Source: a virus
Strand: one strand, 5' to 3'
Length of the DNA stretch: 63,921 nucleotides
Virus record (IMG/VR): IMGVR_UViG_3300042466_001456
Span: 1-63,921 of that record
In this document: positions 41,383-49,636 of the stretch, piece by piece
How positions within the stretch are numbered: position 1 is the stretch's first letter
Layout of the letters: the number at the start of each line of letters is the position of its first letter
Position numbers and translations under genes: made by a program
The notes under the pieces: model-generated
What the model saw: only the letters and a program-made list of their open reading frames with translations
Told to the model about the DNA's origin: nothing
The model's database searches: none

Positions 41383-41455
41383 GGCTTTTGGTTTTGATTA
41401 GGATACAAAGGTAAGGAAAAGAAATTACATTTCCAAATAAAATGTCATTTTTATT

Positions 41456-42052
41456 TTAGTTGCCCCATCTTCTGTCTTGGGCATCAAAATACTCTTTGCG
41501 TTCTTGTTCATCTTTAAAATCACCTCTACTTACCCTCATATCTTTTTCCTCTTGTGTTTCAATGTGTTTAGGTGCTTCCTTGTAAGTGTATACACCACTG
41601 GTTATACTGAATGATATGAAGAAAATAATTAGCGTAGCCAATACAAGTGTAATCATTCGTTTGGTTTCATCCACCACATTGTAATATACGGTAGCACTAA
41701 AAATTATCAAAAATAGATGTACTACAAGATATGCTATATTTAGGTTGGTGCATAGATGAAGTCCATAATCACCCAATATAAGACCTAAAACACCATACAA
41801 TAAAAAATGATAATGCATATCCAACAAAAAAAATCCACTTATAATTGCACCAAAAATACTAGGCTTGGCACCTTCATCTTCGATATCATGAAGGGTTACC
41901 AGTATAAGTATTGGTGATGCGATTATGGAGAATATTCCCAAAAGGAAAGAATAAATCATCAACATGACAATGTTGAAATTTCCCATTTCGGTTTCTGACC
42001 ATTCGGTGGTTTTGTAACCACTTCCACTCTTGAACGTGTTGTAAAATTTCAT
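41456..42052 (-). CDS. Multi-pass membrane protein, 198 aa
   Basis: Five hydrophobic segments between residues 28 and 150 (VMLMIYSFLLGIFSIIASPI; FGAIISGFFLLDMHYHFLLY; LILGDYG; IAYLVVHLFLIIFSATVYY; MITLVLATLIIFFISFSITS). The cytoplasmic tail is charged. Unknown function. Confidence 0.8.
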   Translation of the reverse strand: MKFYNTFKSGSGYKTTEWSETEMGNFNIVMLMIYSFLLGIFSIIASPILILVTLHDIEDEGAKPSIFGAIISGFFLLDMHYHFLLYGVLGLILGDYGLHLCTNLNIAYLVVHLFLIIFSATVYYNVVDETKRMITLVLATLIIFFISFSITSGVYTYKEAPKHIETQEEKDMRVSRGDFKDEQERKEYFDAQDRRWGN

Positions 42053-42065
42053 ATTTTATAATTTT

Positions 42066-42365
42066 TTATGGTAAATAAGCTTCTAAATTTTCCTTGGGTA
42101 CAAATTTCAATAGTTCATCAATGGCTGACAAATCACCATCAGCAACATCTTGTTTTATTTGTTCTAGTACCTTGTCGTAAAGTTCATCTTGTTTCTTGCG
42201 AACATTCTCATCCCAGTAATTTGTCAAGTCAACCATACAACGTGTATCACCAACGAATTTACCAGTTTTGATACTAACTTTACCATAGCTTCTTTTTTTA
42301 TCTTCGGTGTCAAAAGCTACAAAAAATCCACCTTGTTTTTTGATATTAAATTTCTGATTTGTCAT
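42066..42365 (-). CDS. Hypothetical protein, 99 aa
   Basis: Beta-rich N-terminus (KFNIKKQGGFFVAFDTEDKK; YGKVSIKTGKFVGDTRCMV), helical acidic C-terminus. Own promoter at about 42390-42422. Unknown function. Confidence 0.8.
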   Translation of the reverse strand: MTNQKFNIKKQGGFFVAFDTEDKKRSYGKVSIKTGKFVGDTRCMVDLTNYWDENVRKKQDELYDKVLEQIKQDVADGDLSAIDELLKFVPKENLEAYLP

Positions 42366-42406
42366 GACTGTTTATTTTATTGGTTAATGATACAAAGGTA
42401 AGAAAA

Positions 42407-42703
42407 TTATATTACAAAACCAAATAATTTTTTAAGTTTTTCTTTAAGTTCATCTTCCCCCCTATTTAAACCACTACCAAAATAAACATTTTTAGCGTTA
42501 GGTAAAAACGAACGAATATCAGCTTCGCATTTAGCTTCTTCCTCTTTAGGTATCAAAGATGATATTTCTTCATCAACCCAAACATTCTTTGATGAACGCA
42601 TATACTCAAGTATAATACGCCCATTGTATTCGTAATACGAACCAGTTCTGAAAACACGACTTTGCACTTCTTGACATTGACTTAATAATTTTTTAAAATC
42701 CAT
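42407..42703 (-). CDS. Hypothetical protein, 98 aa
   Basis: MDFKKLLSQCQEVQSRVFRT start, a beta middle (YYEYNGRIILEYMRSSKNVW) and a charged end (GLNRGEDELKEKLKKLFG). Unknown function. Confidence 0.8.
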   Translation of the reverse strand: MDFKKLLSQCQEVQSRVFRTGSYYEYNGRIILEYMRSSKNVWVDEEISSLIPKEEEAKCEADIRSFLPNAKNVYFGSGLNRGEDELKEKLKKLFGFVI

Positions 42704-42730
42704 TTTTTTTATTGTTTAATTTTATTAATT

Positions 42731-43108
42731 TTAGTACATGATATACAAACCACTATCAACGCTTTCAATACGATTGAATTTCACATCATCTACCACTCCA
42801 TCATCCAACAACCAGTTGGGTTGAACACGTGGGTTGTAGCGAATACGTCTACCTTGTAGGTCTGATTGGTTAAAGTTTTCAGTAATGATTTCAATATTTT
42901 CACACAACACCCATGCACATACAACTTTATTACCGCCTTCAAATATCTTTTTTGCCACACCCTTGTGGTTTTTAAGTTGTGGTTTTTTCATTACCAATTG
43001 AACTTCGGTTGGGTTGTGGTATTCAACACTTCCATCTGGATAGGTAACTTTCCACTTCATGTAATTGGCACCTCTGCCTAAATTAAAACGAACTTTGATT
43101 CTTGCCAT
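42731..43108 (-). CDS. Basic beta-rich protein, 125 aa
   Basis: MARIKVRFNLGRGANYMKWK start; KVTYPDGSVEYHNPTEVQLV; ends with GLYIMY. Net basic; possibly an OB- or SH3-like fold, and nucleic-acid binding is plausible. Own promoter at about 43129-43165. Confidence 0.8.
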   Translation of the reverse strand: MARIKVRFNLGRGANYMKWKVTYPDGSVEYHNPTEVQLVMKKPQLKNHKGVAKKIFEGGNKVVCAWVLCENIEIITENFNQSDLQGRRIRYNPRVQPNWLLDDGVVDDVKFNRIESVDSGLYIMY

Positions 43109-43164
43109 GATAATTAGATTTGATTAGAGTACAAAGGTAAGAATAAAATTTGATATCTCCAAAT

Positions 43165-43497
43165 TTATTTACAATTTTTTTCAAGATAATATCGGTAAGA
43201 ACTATATGTTTCTCTGTGTTTATCAATCATCGCCTTATATTCTGTATAAGGCAATACCTTGTTGCGTTCAAAGACATAAGTACCTTCACCACCCAGTCCT
43301 ATTTTAGCGAATAGTGTGTCTGGGTTGTCAATACATTCTTGATTCCTTGGCTCATAACACAAAGCATAGTTTTTGACATCGTTAGTAGATGTATCCAACA
43401 GTTCTGCAAATTTCTTTTGTGAAGTTGTAACACAAATTACACTAAGTTCAATACCTCTGTAATATTTCGTAAGGTCGAATTGTTTTAGCTTTGCCAT
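43165..43497 (-). CDS. Hypothetical protein, 110 aa
   Basis: MAKLKQFDLTKYYRGIELSV start; DTLFAKIGLGGEGTYVFERN; C-terminus helical. Six bases from the upstream gene: operon. Confidence 0.8.
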   Translation of the reverse strand: MAKLKQFDLTKYYRGIELSVICVTTSQKKFAELLDTSTNDVKNYALCYEPRNQECIDNPDTLFAKIGLGGEGTYVFERNKVLPYTEYKAMIDKHRETYSSYRYYLEKNCK

Positions 43498-43503
43498 AGG
43501 GTT

Positions 43504-43737
43504 TTATTTTCTTAAATTTAAAATATTTATTTCTTCCTCTGACAATTCAATGTTTTCATCAAACGGACACTCTAAATCATCAGTAATGTCTTCTAGGTGT
43601 TCAAATGGTGAATCCATAAGATTTTCTGATAATCTTGGAACAGCAAGTTCCATGATTTCTTGTTCTGTTGCATTTTCATCAACTACTACTCGTGTCATAA
43701 GTGACACATATACAAGCTTGGCTACTTTTTTTGACAT
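43504..43737 (-). CDS. Acidic hypothetical protein, 77 aa
   Basis: MSKKVAKLVYVSLMTRVVVD with an acidic remainder (ENATEQEIMELAVPRLSENL). First gene of the pair with 43165; promoter at about 43761-43813. Confidence 0.8.
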   Translation of the reverse strand: MSKKVAKLVYVSLMTRVVVDENATEQEIMELAVPRLSENLMDSPFEHLEDITDDLECPFDENIELSEEEINILNLRK

Positions 43738-43760
43738 AATTATTTATTTTTGATTAGAAT

Positions 43761-43813
43761 ACAAAGGTAAATAAAAAAAGCGAGATTACAAAATATAATC
43801 TCGCTTTTTTTTA
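43761..43813 (-). promoter_or_regulatory. Terminator with promoter -33 in its loop
   Basis: AAAGCGAGATTA/TAATCTCGCTTT hairpin with TTTTG in the loop, a T-tract and then TACCTTTG (43761-43768). It ends the H1-like gene transcript and starts the next. Confidence 0.7.
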
Positions 43814-43825
43814 AGTATTTTTGAA

Positions 43826-44251
43826 TTACTTCAATTTAACAATCCATTCAACTGCCATTTCTTCAATATTCACCAATTTGGTTATCATATCAAATTTGCA
43901 GAACAAGTGTTTGTATGCTTCTAATAACTTAGGTTTCAAATCGTGTACGCTGATACTCATTTCACTCACATTTGCTTTGTGATGGCTACGATTGGTTGTG
44001 AATACAACAACGCTTTTATCACCTTTCTTTGTAGCTTCCTTAATGGTAGCTAACATCTTGTCCAATTCTTTGTTGCCAGTAGACTTCACTGGCTTGGCAT
44101 CCTTTTTGGGAGTTGTTTTAACCACAGGTTTATCTGTAGCTTTTTTAACCACAGGTTTATCTGTAGTTTTAGCTGTTGCTTTTTTAACCACAGGTTTAAC
44201 AGTTGATTTAGTGTTGGTTTTTTTGGTAGTCGCTGTTTTAGTTTTAGCCAT
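43826..44251 (-). CDS. Histone H1-like basic protein, 141 aa
   Basis: Residues 1-60 are Lys/Ala/Thr/Pro-rich with repeated KPVVKKAT units, as in H1-like tails that condense DNA; residues about 65-141 form a neutral alpha/beta domain (KSVVVFTTNRSHHKANVSEM). It may bind phage or host DNA. Promoter at about 44285-44320. Confidence 0.8.
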   Translation of the reverse strand: MAKTKTATTKKTNTKSTVKPVVKKATAKTTDKPVVKKATDKPVVKTTPKKDAKPVKSTGNKELDKMLATIKEATKKGDKSVVVFTTNRSHHKANVSEMSISVHDLKPKLLEAYKHLFCKFDMITKLVNIEEMAVEWIVKLK

Positions 44252-44323
44252 TTTTTTCTAATTTAGTTTTTTAATAATGAAATACAAAGGTACATAATAT
44301 AAATGATATAAACAAGGGTTATC

Positions 44324-44932
44324 TTATTTTTTTTTAAGTATATCCTTGAGTTTGTTTTTTACGATGGTTATTGTTGCTCTTATATCACGATAGTCTTCAT
44401 CTGTAAGTTTAGGTCTGCTAGTTAGCAAATCATTTACCATTCTAGCATTCAGATTGGTATATATATTTTTCAAATCATTTACTGCTAGTGCTGTAAGTTG
44501 AGCATTTGTAGGCTTCCCACCTTGACTGACAATATCATTTAAGATGTTGGCTTTGCCATATCTTCTTGGGATTTTTTTCTCTTTCTTTTCTTTTATAAGT
44601 TTGGGTGTTTCAATAACCAATTCAATCTTGGGTTCTTCTGGTATTTGTTCTGATTTAATAACACAAATAGTCTTGCCATCAGCTTGTGCAAATAGAAGGT
44701 ATTTGTTGATAAGACTAGATTTGGTAAGAATAATCTTATCAAATAATTGTCTGATAAAATCCTGTGTACTTTCACTAAGTTTACCTTCTTTGGATAAGGT
44801 ACGTAGCATATTATATGACATCTTTACTTCATCAGTAAAAATTTCATTAAGGTCTTCATCTTTTTCAATTACTGCCAGTGCTACGATTTCATCATAGTCA
44901 AGGTCTTTTAGTTTATCAATCTTGGTTGCCAT
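44324..44932 (-). CDS. Helical hypothetical protein, 202 aa
   Basis: Two helical halves joined by a Lys/Glu/Pro linker (IETPKLIKEKKEKKIPRRYG). The second half (NDLKNIYTNLNARMVNDLLT) looks DNA-binding-like. Overlaps the upstream gene by 17 bases. Confidence 0.8.
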   Translation of the reverse strand: MATKIDKLKDLDYDEIVALAVIEKDEDLNEIFTDEVKMSYNMLRTLSKEGKLSESTQDFIRQLFDKIILTKSSLINKYLLFAQADGKTICVIKSEQIPEEPKIELVIETPKLIKEKKEKKIPRRYGKANILNDIVSQGGKPTNAQLTALAVNDLKNIYTNLNARMVNDLLTSRPKLTDEDYRDIRATITIVKNKLKDILKKK

Positions 44933-45275
44933 TTGCGTTGTCTTTTATTTCTTGCAAAACCTTTTCGTTTTGTTTTAAATGATTCTTATGGTTGTCTTTT
45001 ATTTTCTGCATGGTTAATCTCAATGAATCACAAGTTGACCTCAATGTAAGCGTTTCAATCTTCAACTCCCTACGTCTTTTAAGTATGGGTTGAATTTCTT
45101 TCATAAGTTTGTGTGATTGTGATATGTGGGTGATGCTAGTACCTTCAACTCTATGATACCAGTTTGCCAGTTGTTTATCAATGTCACTCAACTCTTTATG
45201 TGTGTTGTTGTTCAATTGTTCTAGAGCTTCAAAATGACGAATGAAATCTTCTACTTTTTTTACGTTCTTGTTCAT
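44916..45275 (-). CDS. Coiled-coil protein, 119 aa
   Basis: MNKNVKKVEDFIRHFEALEQ and continuous charged helices (MKEIQPILKRRRELKIETLT). The start at 45275 excludes the promoter-derived extension. Confidence 0.8.
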   Translation of the reverse strand: MNKNVKKVEDFIRHFEALEQLNNNTHKELSDIDKQLANWYHRVEGTSITHISQSHKLMKEIQPILKRRRELKIETLTLRSTCDSLRLTMQKIKDNHKNHLKQNEKVLQEIKDNANGNQD

Positions 45276-45392
45276 GAATATTTGGTTTATTAAGTGAATA
45301 GGACAAAGGTACGAATAAAAAACCACATAAACAAATTTATTTTCTTGTAAATTTATTTGGAAATATCAAAATGAATTTATACCTTTGCATAA

Positions 45393-45475
45393 CTTAACCA
45401 AACCTGTGGACTAACCACCCACAATACAGTCAATGCAACCCAACACTACCAAAGTGCTTGGGGTTTTGTGTTTAC
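45393..45475 (+). ncRNA. Small RNA with its own promoter and terminator
   Basis: Promoter TTTGG (45356) and TACCTTTG (45380-45387). About 80 bases ending at CCCAACAC/GTGCTTGGG followed by GTTTTGTGTTT. No ORF. Confidence 0.55.
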
Positions 45476-45574
45476 ACCTACCTCAAAAAAAGTGTTGATA
45501 ACTTTTTGATAAAAAATGTATGAAAAATTTGGAAAACAATTTTTTTTAGTACCTTTGTCGTTTTTTTTTGACAA

Positions 45575-45607
45575 AAAAAATCCCAAGCGTTTCTGCTGGG
45601 GATTTTA
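45575..45607. terminator. Bidirectional terminator
   Basis: AATCCCCAGC-loop-GCTTGGGATT flanked by A- and T-tracts: it terminates the minus-strand gene 45617-45913 and could end a plus-strand transcript from the promoter at 45528-45557. Confidence 0.7.
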
Positions 45608-45616
45608 AAGTATACG

Positions 45617-45913
45617 TTACTTTATTTTAAGAGAAGTTCTCGCTTTGTTAAGCTCTTCGTCATCAAATTGGTATACAGAACCCTCATCGTTTTTCTCTTG
45701 ATATAGTTTTTTACGGAAAAGTGACCTTTCAGTGGCATCTGGTTTTTTACCATACATTGCCGTGAATAAACCAACCATTGTTGGTGCTAAGGGTTTACCC
45801 ATTGCCGTTTGTAAATCTGAATAATCTTTTCGACCTTGATTATCTTCATTACTTTCAAGCAAAACTTCTAGCAAAGCTTCTCGTAATAATTTTTTAATTA
45901 TGTTGTTTTCCAT
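45617..45913 (-). CDS. Protein with capsid-targeting-like leader, 98 aa
   Basis: The N-terminus MENNIIKKLLREALLEVLLE is amphipathic with L-L-E at 14-16 and again at 18-20, as in T4-type packaged head proteins. The rest (TAMGKPLAPTMVGLFTAMYG; RSLFRKKLYQEKNDEG) is unrecognised. This gene is outside the cassette islands. Confidence 0.75.
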   Translation of the reverse strand: MENNIIKKLLREALLEVLLESNEDNQGRKDYSDLQTAMGKPLAPTMVGLFTAMYGKKPDATERSLFRKKLYQEKNDEGSVYQFDDEELNKARTSLKIK

Positions 45914-46078
45914 AATATCTGATTGTTTTGTAATAAATATCTAAAAGATAGGAAAAAAGTAGCTAAATATAGTTTATGTACACAAATGTGTACATGAGAC
46001 TGCTAGAATAGTATTCTTTTAAGGTTTTGAATGCGTTTTTCCTTGTCTTCTATTAGGAATAGAGATATTAAAAAAGGT

Positions 46079-46147
46079 TTAATTATTAATTAATGATTCA
46101 AGTTTCTTTCTTAATTTTGCAAGACTTTTTTCACGAATCTGACGAAC
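46079..46147 (-). pseudogene. Orphan 3' end of the sigma factor gene
   Basis: Encodes VRQIREKSLAKLRKKLE and SLINN-stop; the sigma factor ends VRQIRQKSLAILKKKLL and NSSINN-stop. The frame is closed just upstream by TGA. The HNH gene lies precisely between this remnant and the intact gene. Confidence 0.8.
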
Positions 46148-46187
46148 TTTTCAAATTTATGAGATATTTATTTATAAAGAATATATT

Positions 46188-46808
46188 ATGACAAAAGAAG
46201 AAAGGAAAGTTTATATGAAAATTTGGCGTGAAAATAATAAAGATAAAAAAACCATCCATGATAAAAAATATCATGAAAAACACAGAGAAAAAATTTTAGC
46301 AAAATCAAAAGAAAATCGTAAAAAAAATGGTGAAGAAATAAATAAAAAACATAGAGAATATTTTGATAAAAATCCAGAAGCAAAAGCTAAAAAATTAAAA
46401 AGAAACCGTGACTATTTTCAAAAAAATAAAACAAAAATTATTGAAAAAAGAAAAAAGAAACGAGAAGAAAACCCATTATATAGAATGACTTGTATTACTA
46501 GGTCATTAATTCATAACGCTTTCAACAGAAAGGGTTATAAAAAAACATCTAAAACACATGAAATACTTGGTTGTTCTTTTGAAGAATTTAAAACTTACAT
46601 TGAATCAAAATTTGAGACATGGATGAATTGGGATAATAGAGGTTTATACAATGGTACACCAGATTACGGTTGGGATATTGACCATATAATACCTCAATCA
46701 TCAGCAATAACTATTGAAGATGTTATACAATTAAATCATTATACCAATCTTCAACCTTTATGTAGTTACATTAATAGAGATATTAAAAAAGACTTAATTA
46801 TTAATTGA
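46188..46808 (+). CDS. HNH homing-type endonuclease, paralogue of 18117-18779
   Basis: Lys-rich helical repeats up to about residue 100 (DKKYHEKHREKILAKSKENR), then ILGCSFEEFKTYIESKFETW and the HNH core YGWDIDHIIPQSS ... NHYTNLQPLCSYINR (about 160-200). Its stop overlaps the sigma gene tail by 15 bases. Confidence 0.9.
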   Translation: MTKEERKVYMKIWRENNKDKKTIHDKKYHEKHREKILAKSKENRKKNGEEINKKHREYFDKNPEAKAKKLKRNRDYFQKNKTKIIEKRKKKREENPLYRMTCITRSLIHNAFNRKGYKKTSKTHEILGCSFEEFKTYIESKFETWMNWDNRGLYNGTPDYGWDIDHIIPQSSAITIEDVIQLNHYTNLQPLCSYINRDIKKDLIIN

Positions 46809-47693
46809 TGAATTAAGTAATTTTTTCTTTAAAATAGCTAATGATTTTTGGCGAATCTGACGAACCATCTCCCTAGTCACACCTATTTCATCCCCAATAT
46901 CATTTAGTGTTCTTGGTATACAACCATCCAATCCATACAATCCCACCATAACTAACCTATCTCTAGGTTTTAATATATCAAGAACTTCATTTAACTGTTT
47001 CCTTACATCCTCAGTTAACAACTCATTATCGGCAGATTTGAACATAGAATCATCTGATATTGTTTCAGCCAGTGTTGTGCCTTTATCATCACCACTAATA
47101 TCACGGTCCAAAGAATCCATACTATAATCATTTAACGTATCCAATAACATGTATTCATTTTTAAATTTCTTTTGTGTTGATTTACCATCAAAATCTGTAT
47201 CACCACCAAATTCTTCAATTATTTCTTGAATACATACATTTCTACCCAATTTTTGTTCCAACTCATTTATTTGTTTATCCAGTTTGGAAAGACTGTTTAT
47301 TTTATTTGCTGGAAGACGAACCAAACGACCATGTTTTGAAAGATGTTCCATTATGATTTTACGAACCCACCATACAGCATATGAAATAAATTTGAAACCC
47401 ATTTCTGGTTTGAATTTTTCAGCGGCTATTATAAGACCAATGTTGCCTTCATTTACAAGGTCTTCTAATGGATTTTGTGTTGTTGCGTATTGTTTGGCAA
47501 CAGAAACAACGAAACGTAAGTTTCTACGTACCAATTCATCTATGGCTTTTTTATCACCACGACTAGCTTTCTCAGCACAAATAACCTCTTCTTTTGAACT
47601 AAACACCTCAATTTCAGAAATATCTTTAAGATATTGATTGAAAGATTGGTTTTCTCGGTTGGTTACTTTGGATGTGATTACAAATTGCTTCAT
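46794..47693 (-). CDS. Primary-type RNA polymerase sigma factor (RpoD-like), 299 aa
   Basis: Region 1.2/2 (SFNQYLKDISEIEVFSSKEE; RRNLRFVVSVAKQYATTQNP; EDLVNEGNIGLIIAAEKF; GFKFISYAVWWVRKIIMEHL), region 3, and a region 4.2 helix-turn-helix (RTLNDIGDEIGVTREMVRQI). The N-terminus (ITSKVTNRENQSFNQYL) closely follows Bacteroidota RpoD (ITNRESQS-x-x-x-YL), and the length is typical. It would direct host polymerase to -33/-7 promoters. Confidence 0.95.
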   Translation of the reverse strand: MKQFVITSKVTNRENQSFNQYLKDISEIEVFSSKEEVICAEKASRGDKKAIDELVRRNLRFVVSVAKQYATTQNPLEDLVNEGNIGLIIAAEKFKPEMGFKFISYAVWWVRKIIMEHLSKHGRLVRLPANKINSLSKLDKQINELEQKLGRNVCIQEIIEEFGGDTDFDGKSTQKKFKNEYMLLDTLNDYSMDSLDRDISGDDKGTTLAETISDDSMFKSADNELLTEDVRKQLNEVLDILKPRDRLVMVGLYGLDGCIPRTLNDIGDEIGVTREMVRQIRQKSLAILKKKLLNSSINN

Positions 47694-47787
47694 AGTATGT
47701 TTTTAAAAAAGTTAGAAATGCAAAGATACTAAAACTTTTATGAAAAAACAAGTTTTTCAGAAAGTATTCTTTATAATTTGATTTTAA

Positions 47788-48225
47788 TTATTGATTCTTC
47801 ATATCCCTATCAAGGTCACGAAGTTTGATAGAAACTTTTTTGTCATAGGTGTTTTTACCCTTGGCAAGACCTATCTCAATCTTGATATAACCAGTTGGGG
47901 ATAATAATATTGCCAACGGTACCAAGGTTAAACCCTTCTGCTTAACCTTATCGTTTAACGTAAATATCTCCTTTTTCTTCAAAAGTAGCTTACGGTCACG
48001 AATTGGTGTATGGTTATTATGTATTCCACCTTGCTTATGTTCAGACACATGCATGTTTTTTATGAACATTTCACCCTCTTGAATAAAGCAATGGGCTTCA
48101 GTCATATTGACATTGTTGAGTCTTATTGACTTGACTTCAGAACCCTTCAATTGAATACCAGCAATATACTTATCAAGTATCGTATATTCAAAATAGGCTC
48201 TACGATTTTTGGTTATTACTTTCAC
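47788..48225 (-). CDS. smpB: SsrA-binding protein SmpB, 145 aa
   Basis: Full-length SmpB: NRRAYFEYTILDKYIAGIQL, GSEVKSIRLNNVNMTEAHCF, RDRKLLLKKKEIFTLNDKVK, KGLTLVPLAILLSPTGYIKI, then GLAKGKNTYDKK and the basic tail. It delivers tmRNA to stalled ribosomes. No tmRNA is recognisable in the window, so it may use the host tmRNA. It sits five bases from the next gene. Confidence 0.95.
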   Translation of the reverse strand: MKVITKNRRAYFEYTILDKYIAGIQLKGSEVKSIRLNNVNMTEAHCFIQEGEMFIKNMHVSEHKQGGIHNNHTPIRDRKLLLKKKEIFTLNDKVKQKGLTLVPLAILLSPTGYIKIEIGLAKGKNTYDKKVSIKLRDLDRDMKNQ

Positions 48226-48229
48226 GGTA

Positions 48230-48508
48230 TTAATTTAATTTTCTAATAATTTTGACCTCAATAGAATCACCAATCTTATATTTTTCCATGTTGGTGGTAA
48301 ACGAGCCTTCCTTGGTGGTATAAACCCACATAAGTTCTGGCATAACTTCATATCTAGGTTTTGAATAAACAGAATCTATTCTAATCTTTTCTAATGATAC
48401 GGTTGTTAGTGAAGATGGTGGTGATGGTGGTGGTATTAAACAAACAACCATTATTGCAATTGCAAAAATTAACAATAATCTTAGTGTTACAGTAGTTTCT
48501 ATTTTCAT
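48230..48508 (-). CDS. Membrane-anchored protein, 92 aa
   Basis: One N-terminal membrane segment (LRLLLIFAIAIMVVCLIPPP), a Pro-rich linker and a beta-rich outer domain (YEVMPELMWVYTTKEGSFTT). Start at 48508 set by the promoter. Confidence 0.75.
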   Translation of the reverse strand: MKIETTVTLRLLLIFAIAIMVVCLIPPPSPPSSLTTVSLEKIRIDSVYSKPRYEVMPELMWVYTTKEGSFTTNMEKYKIGDSIEVKIIRKLN

Positions 48509-48545
48509 AATACAAAGGTAAGTATAATATTTGACATTTCCAAAT

Positions 48546-49274
48546 TTATTCTGAACTTTTTGGGATACCATCTTCAATTATCAGATATTCCTTGGTAGTA
48601 CCTAAACAATCAATAAGTATTAATTTTGGGTTGATTTCAAGCTTTCTAACTTGTGTATGTCCAACAACACAAGTAATTTCATCAACCATATCTACCATCA
48701 AAGAATATGGTCTAACCCATATTGGGCCTTGTGTTATATCGTCACCTGTTTGGTCAAAATTATCACCCATCATAAACTCAAATACTCTTGGTTGAAACTT
48801 GAGAAAATCATTTATGTGTTGAACCATAACATCATCAACCAAAGGATTGATATTGTTCGGAGTTAAAACTCTCTGTATCCAAGTCTTGGTCAGCCCAGCG
48901 TGGCTAAAAAAGAACTTGTCATGTAGATAACACATCTGCATGAGGTCATCTTTAATTGCTTGTTCAACCAGTTCACCTATCTCCAAAGCATAACCACCTT
49001 GATAACCAGAGTATGTTTCACCAACACCTCTGATGTAATGATAATCGTGGTTGCCAGTAAGAAGGATAACCTTGTCTGGGTTGGCTTTCTTAAATTCAAC
49101 TATCTCTTTAAAATTAACGATTTGTTTATTACCGCTAACCCCTTGGTTATGTGTGTCAAAAAAATCACCTATGAAGATAATCTTATCAGCACTAGCTTCT
49201 TTTTTCACTATTTTTTTCCAATCCACTCTACCATGCGTATCACCAAGACAAATAATTCGATGTTTCTTTTTCAA
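48546..49274 (-). CDS. Metallophosphoesterase (PPP-type), 242 aa
   Basis: All metal-binding motifs are present: GDTHG (12-16), GDFFDTH (36-42), GNHD (74-77), a FFFSHAGL segment (125-132) and GHTQ (about 212-215). The core resembles PPP-family Ser/Thr or nucleotide phosphatases. First of two such enzymes within 2 kb. Confidence 0.9.
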   Translation of the reverse strand: MKKKHRIICLGDTHGRVDWKKIVKKEASADKIIFIGDFFDTHNQGVSGNKQIVNFKEIVEFKKANPDKVILLTGNHDYHYIRGVGETYSGYQGGYALEIGELVEQAIKDDLMQMCYLHDKFFFSHAGLTKTWIQRVLTPNNINPLVDDVMVQHINDFLKFQPRVFEFMMGDNFDQTGDDITQGPIWVRPYSLMVDMVDEITCVVGHTQVRKLEINPKLILIDCLGTTKEYLIIEDGIPKSSE

Positions 49275-49275
49275 A

Positions 49276-49458
49276 TTACTTTTTGTTTTTTAATGTTGTT
49301 AGTAATTGGTCAATTGTTGATGCTGTTAAAACACCTTTAATTTTTTTTCTATCCCCATTGAAGAATGGTAGTGTTTCAGAGGTAGGTATTGCATACCAAA
49401 CATTTTCATGGGTATTGTTCCAAAAAATGTAACCGTAATTGTTGTGATTCTTACCCAT
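49276..49458 (-). CDS. Hypothetical protein, 60 aa
   Basis: GYIFWNNTHENVWYAIPTSE near the start, then a helical C-terminus. Reads as a small conserved phage protein; operon with the two phosphoesterases. Confidence 0.75.
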   Translation of the reverse strand: MGKNHNNYGYIFWNNTHENVWYAIPTSETLPFFNGDRKKIKGVLTASTIDQLLTTLKNKK

Positions 49459-49636
49459 TTTTGTTTATTTTTGTTTTAATTTTGTCGTATTCATACCAAA
49501 ACAGCATAGCCAATACTTCAAGACAAAAGAAATCACCCACTGATATATGAGTAGTATCCCATCTTAAAATTATATAACCTAATAATATAAAAAATAACAC
49601 AATTTCAATAAGTGTTAACCATTTTATTTTTTTCAT
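49451..49636 (-). CDS. Membrane peptide, 61 aa
   Basis: Two hydrophobic segments (LTLIEIVLFFILLGYIIL; VGDFFCLEVLAMLFWYEY) and a basic tail. Eight-base overlap with the next gene. Confidence 0.75.
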   Translation of the reverse strand: MKKIKWLTLIEIVLFFILLGYIILRWDTTHISVGDFFCLEVLAMLFWYEYDKIKTKINKNG

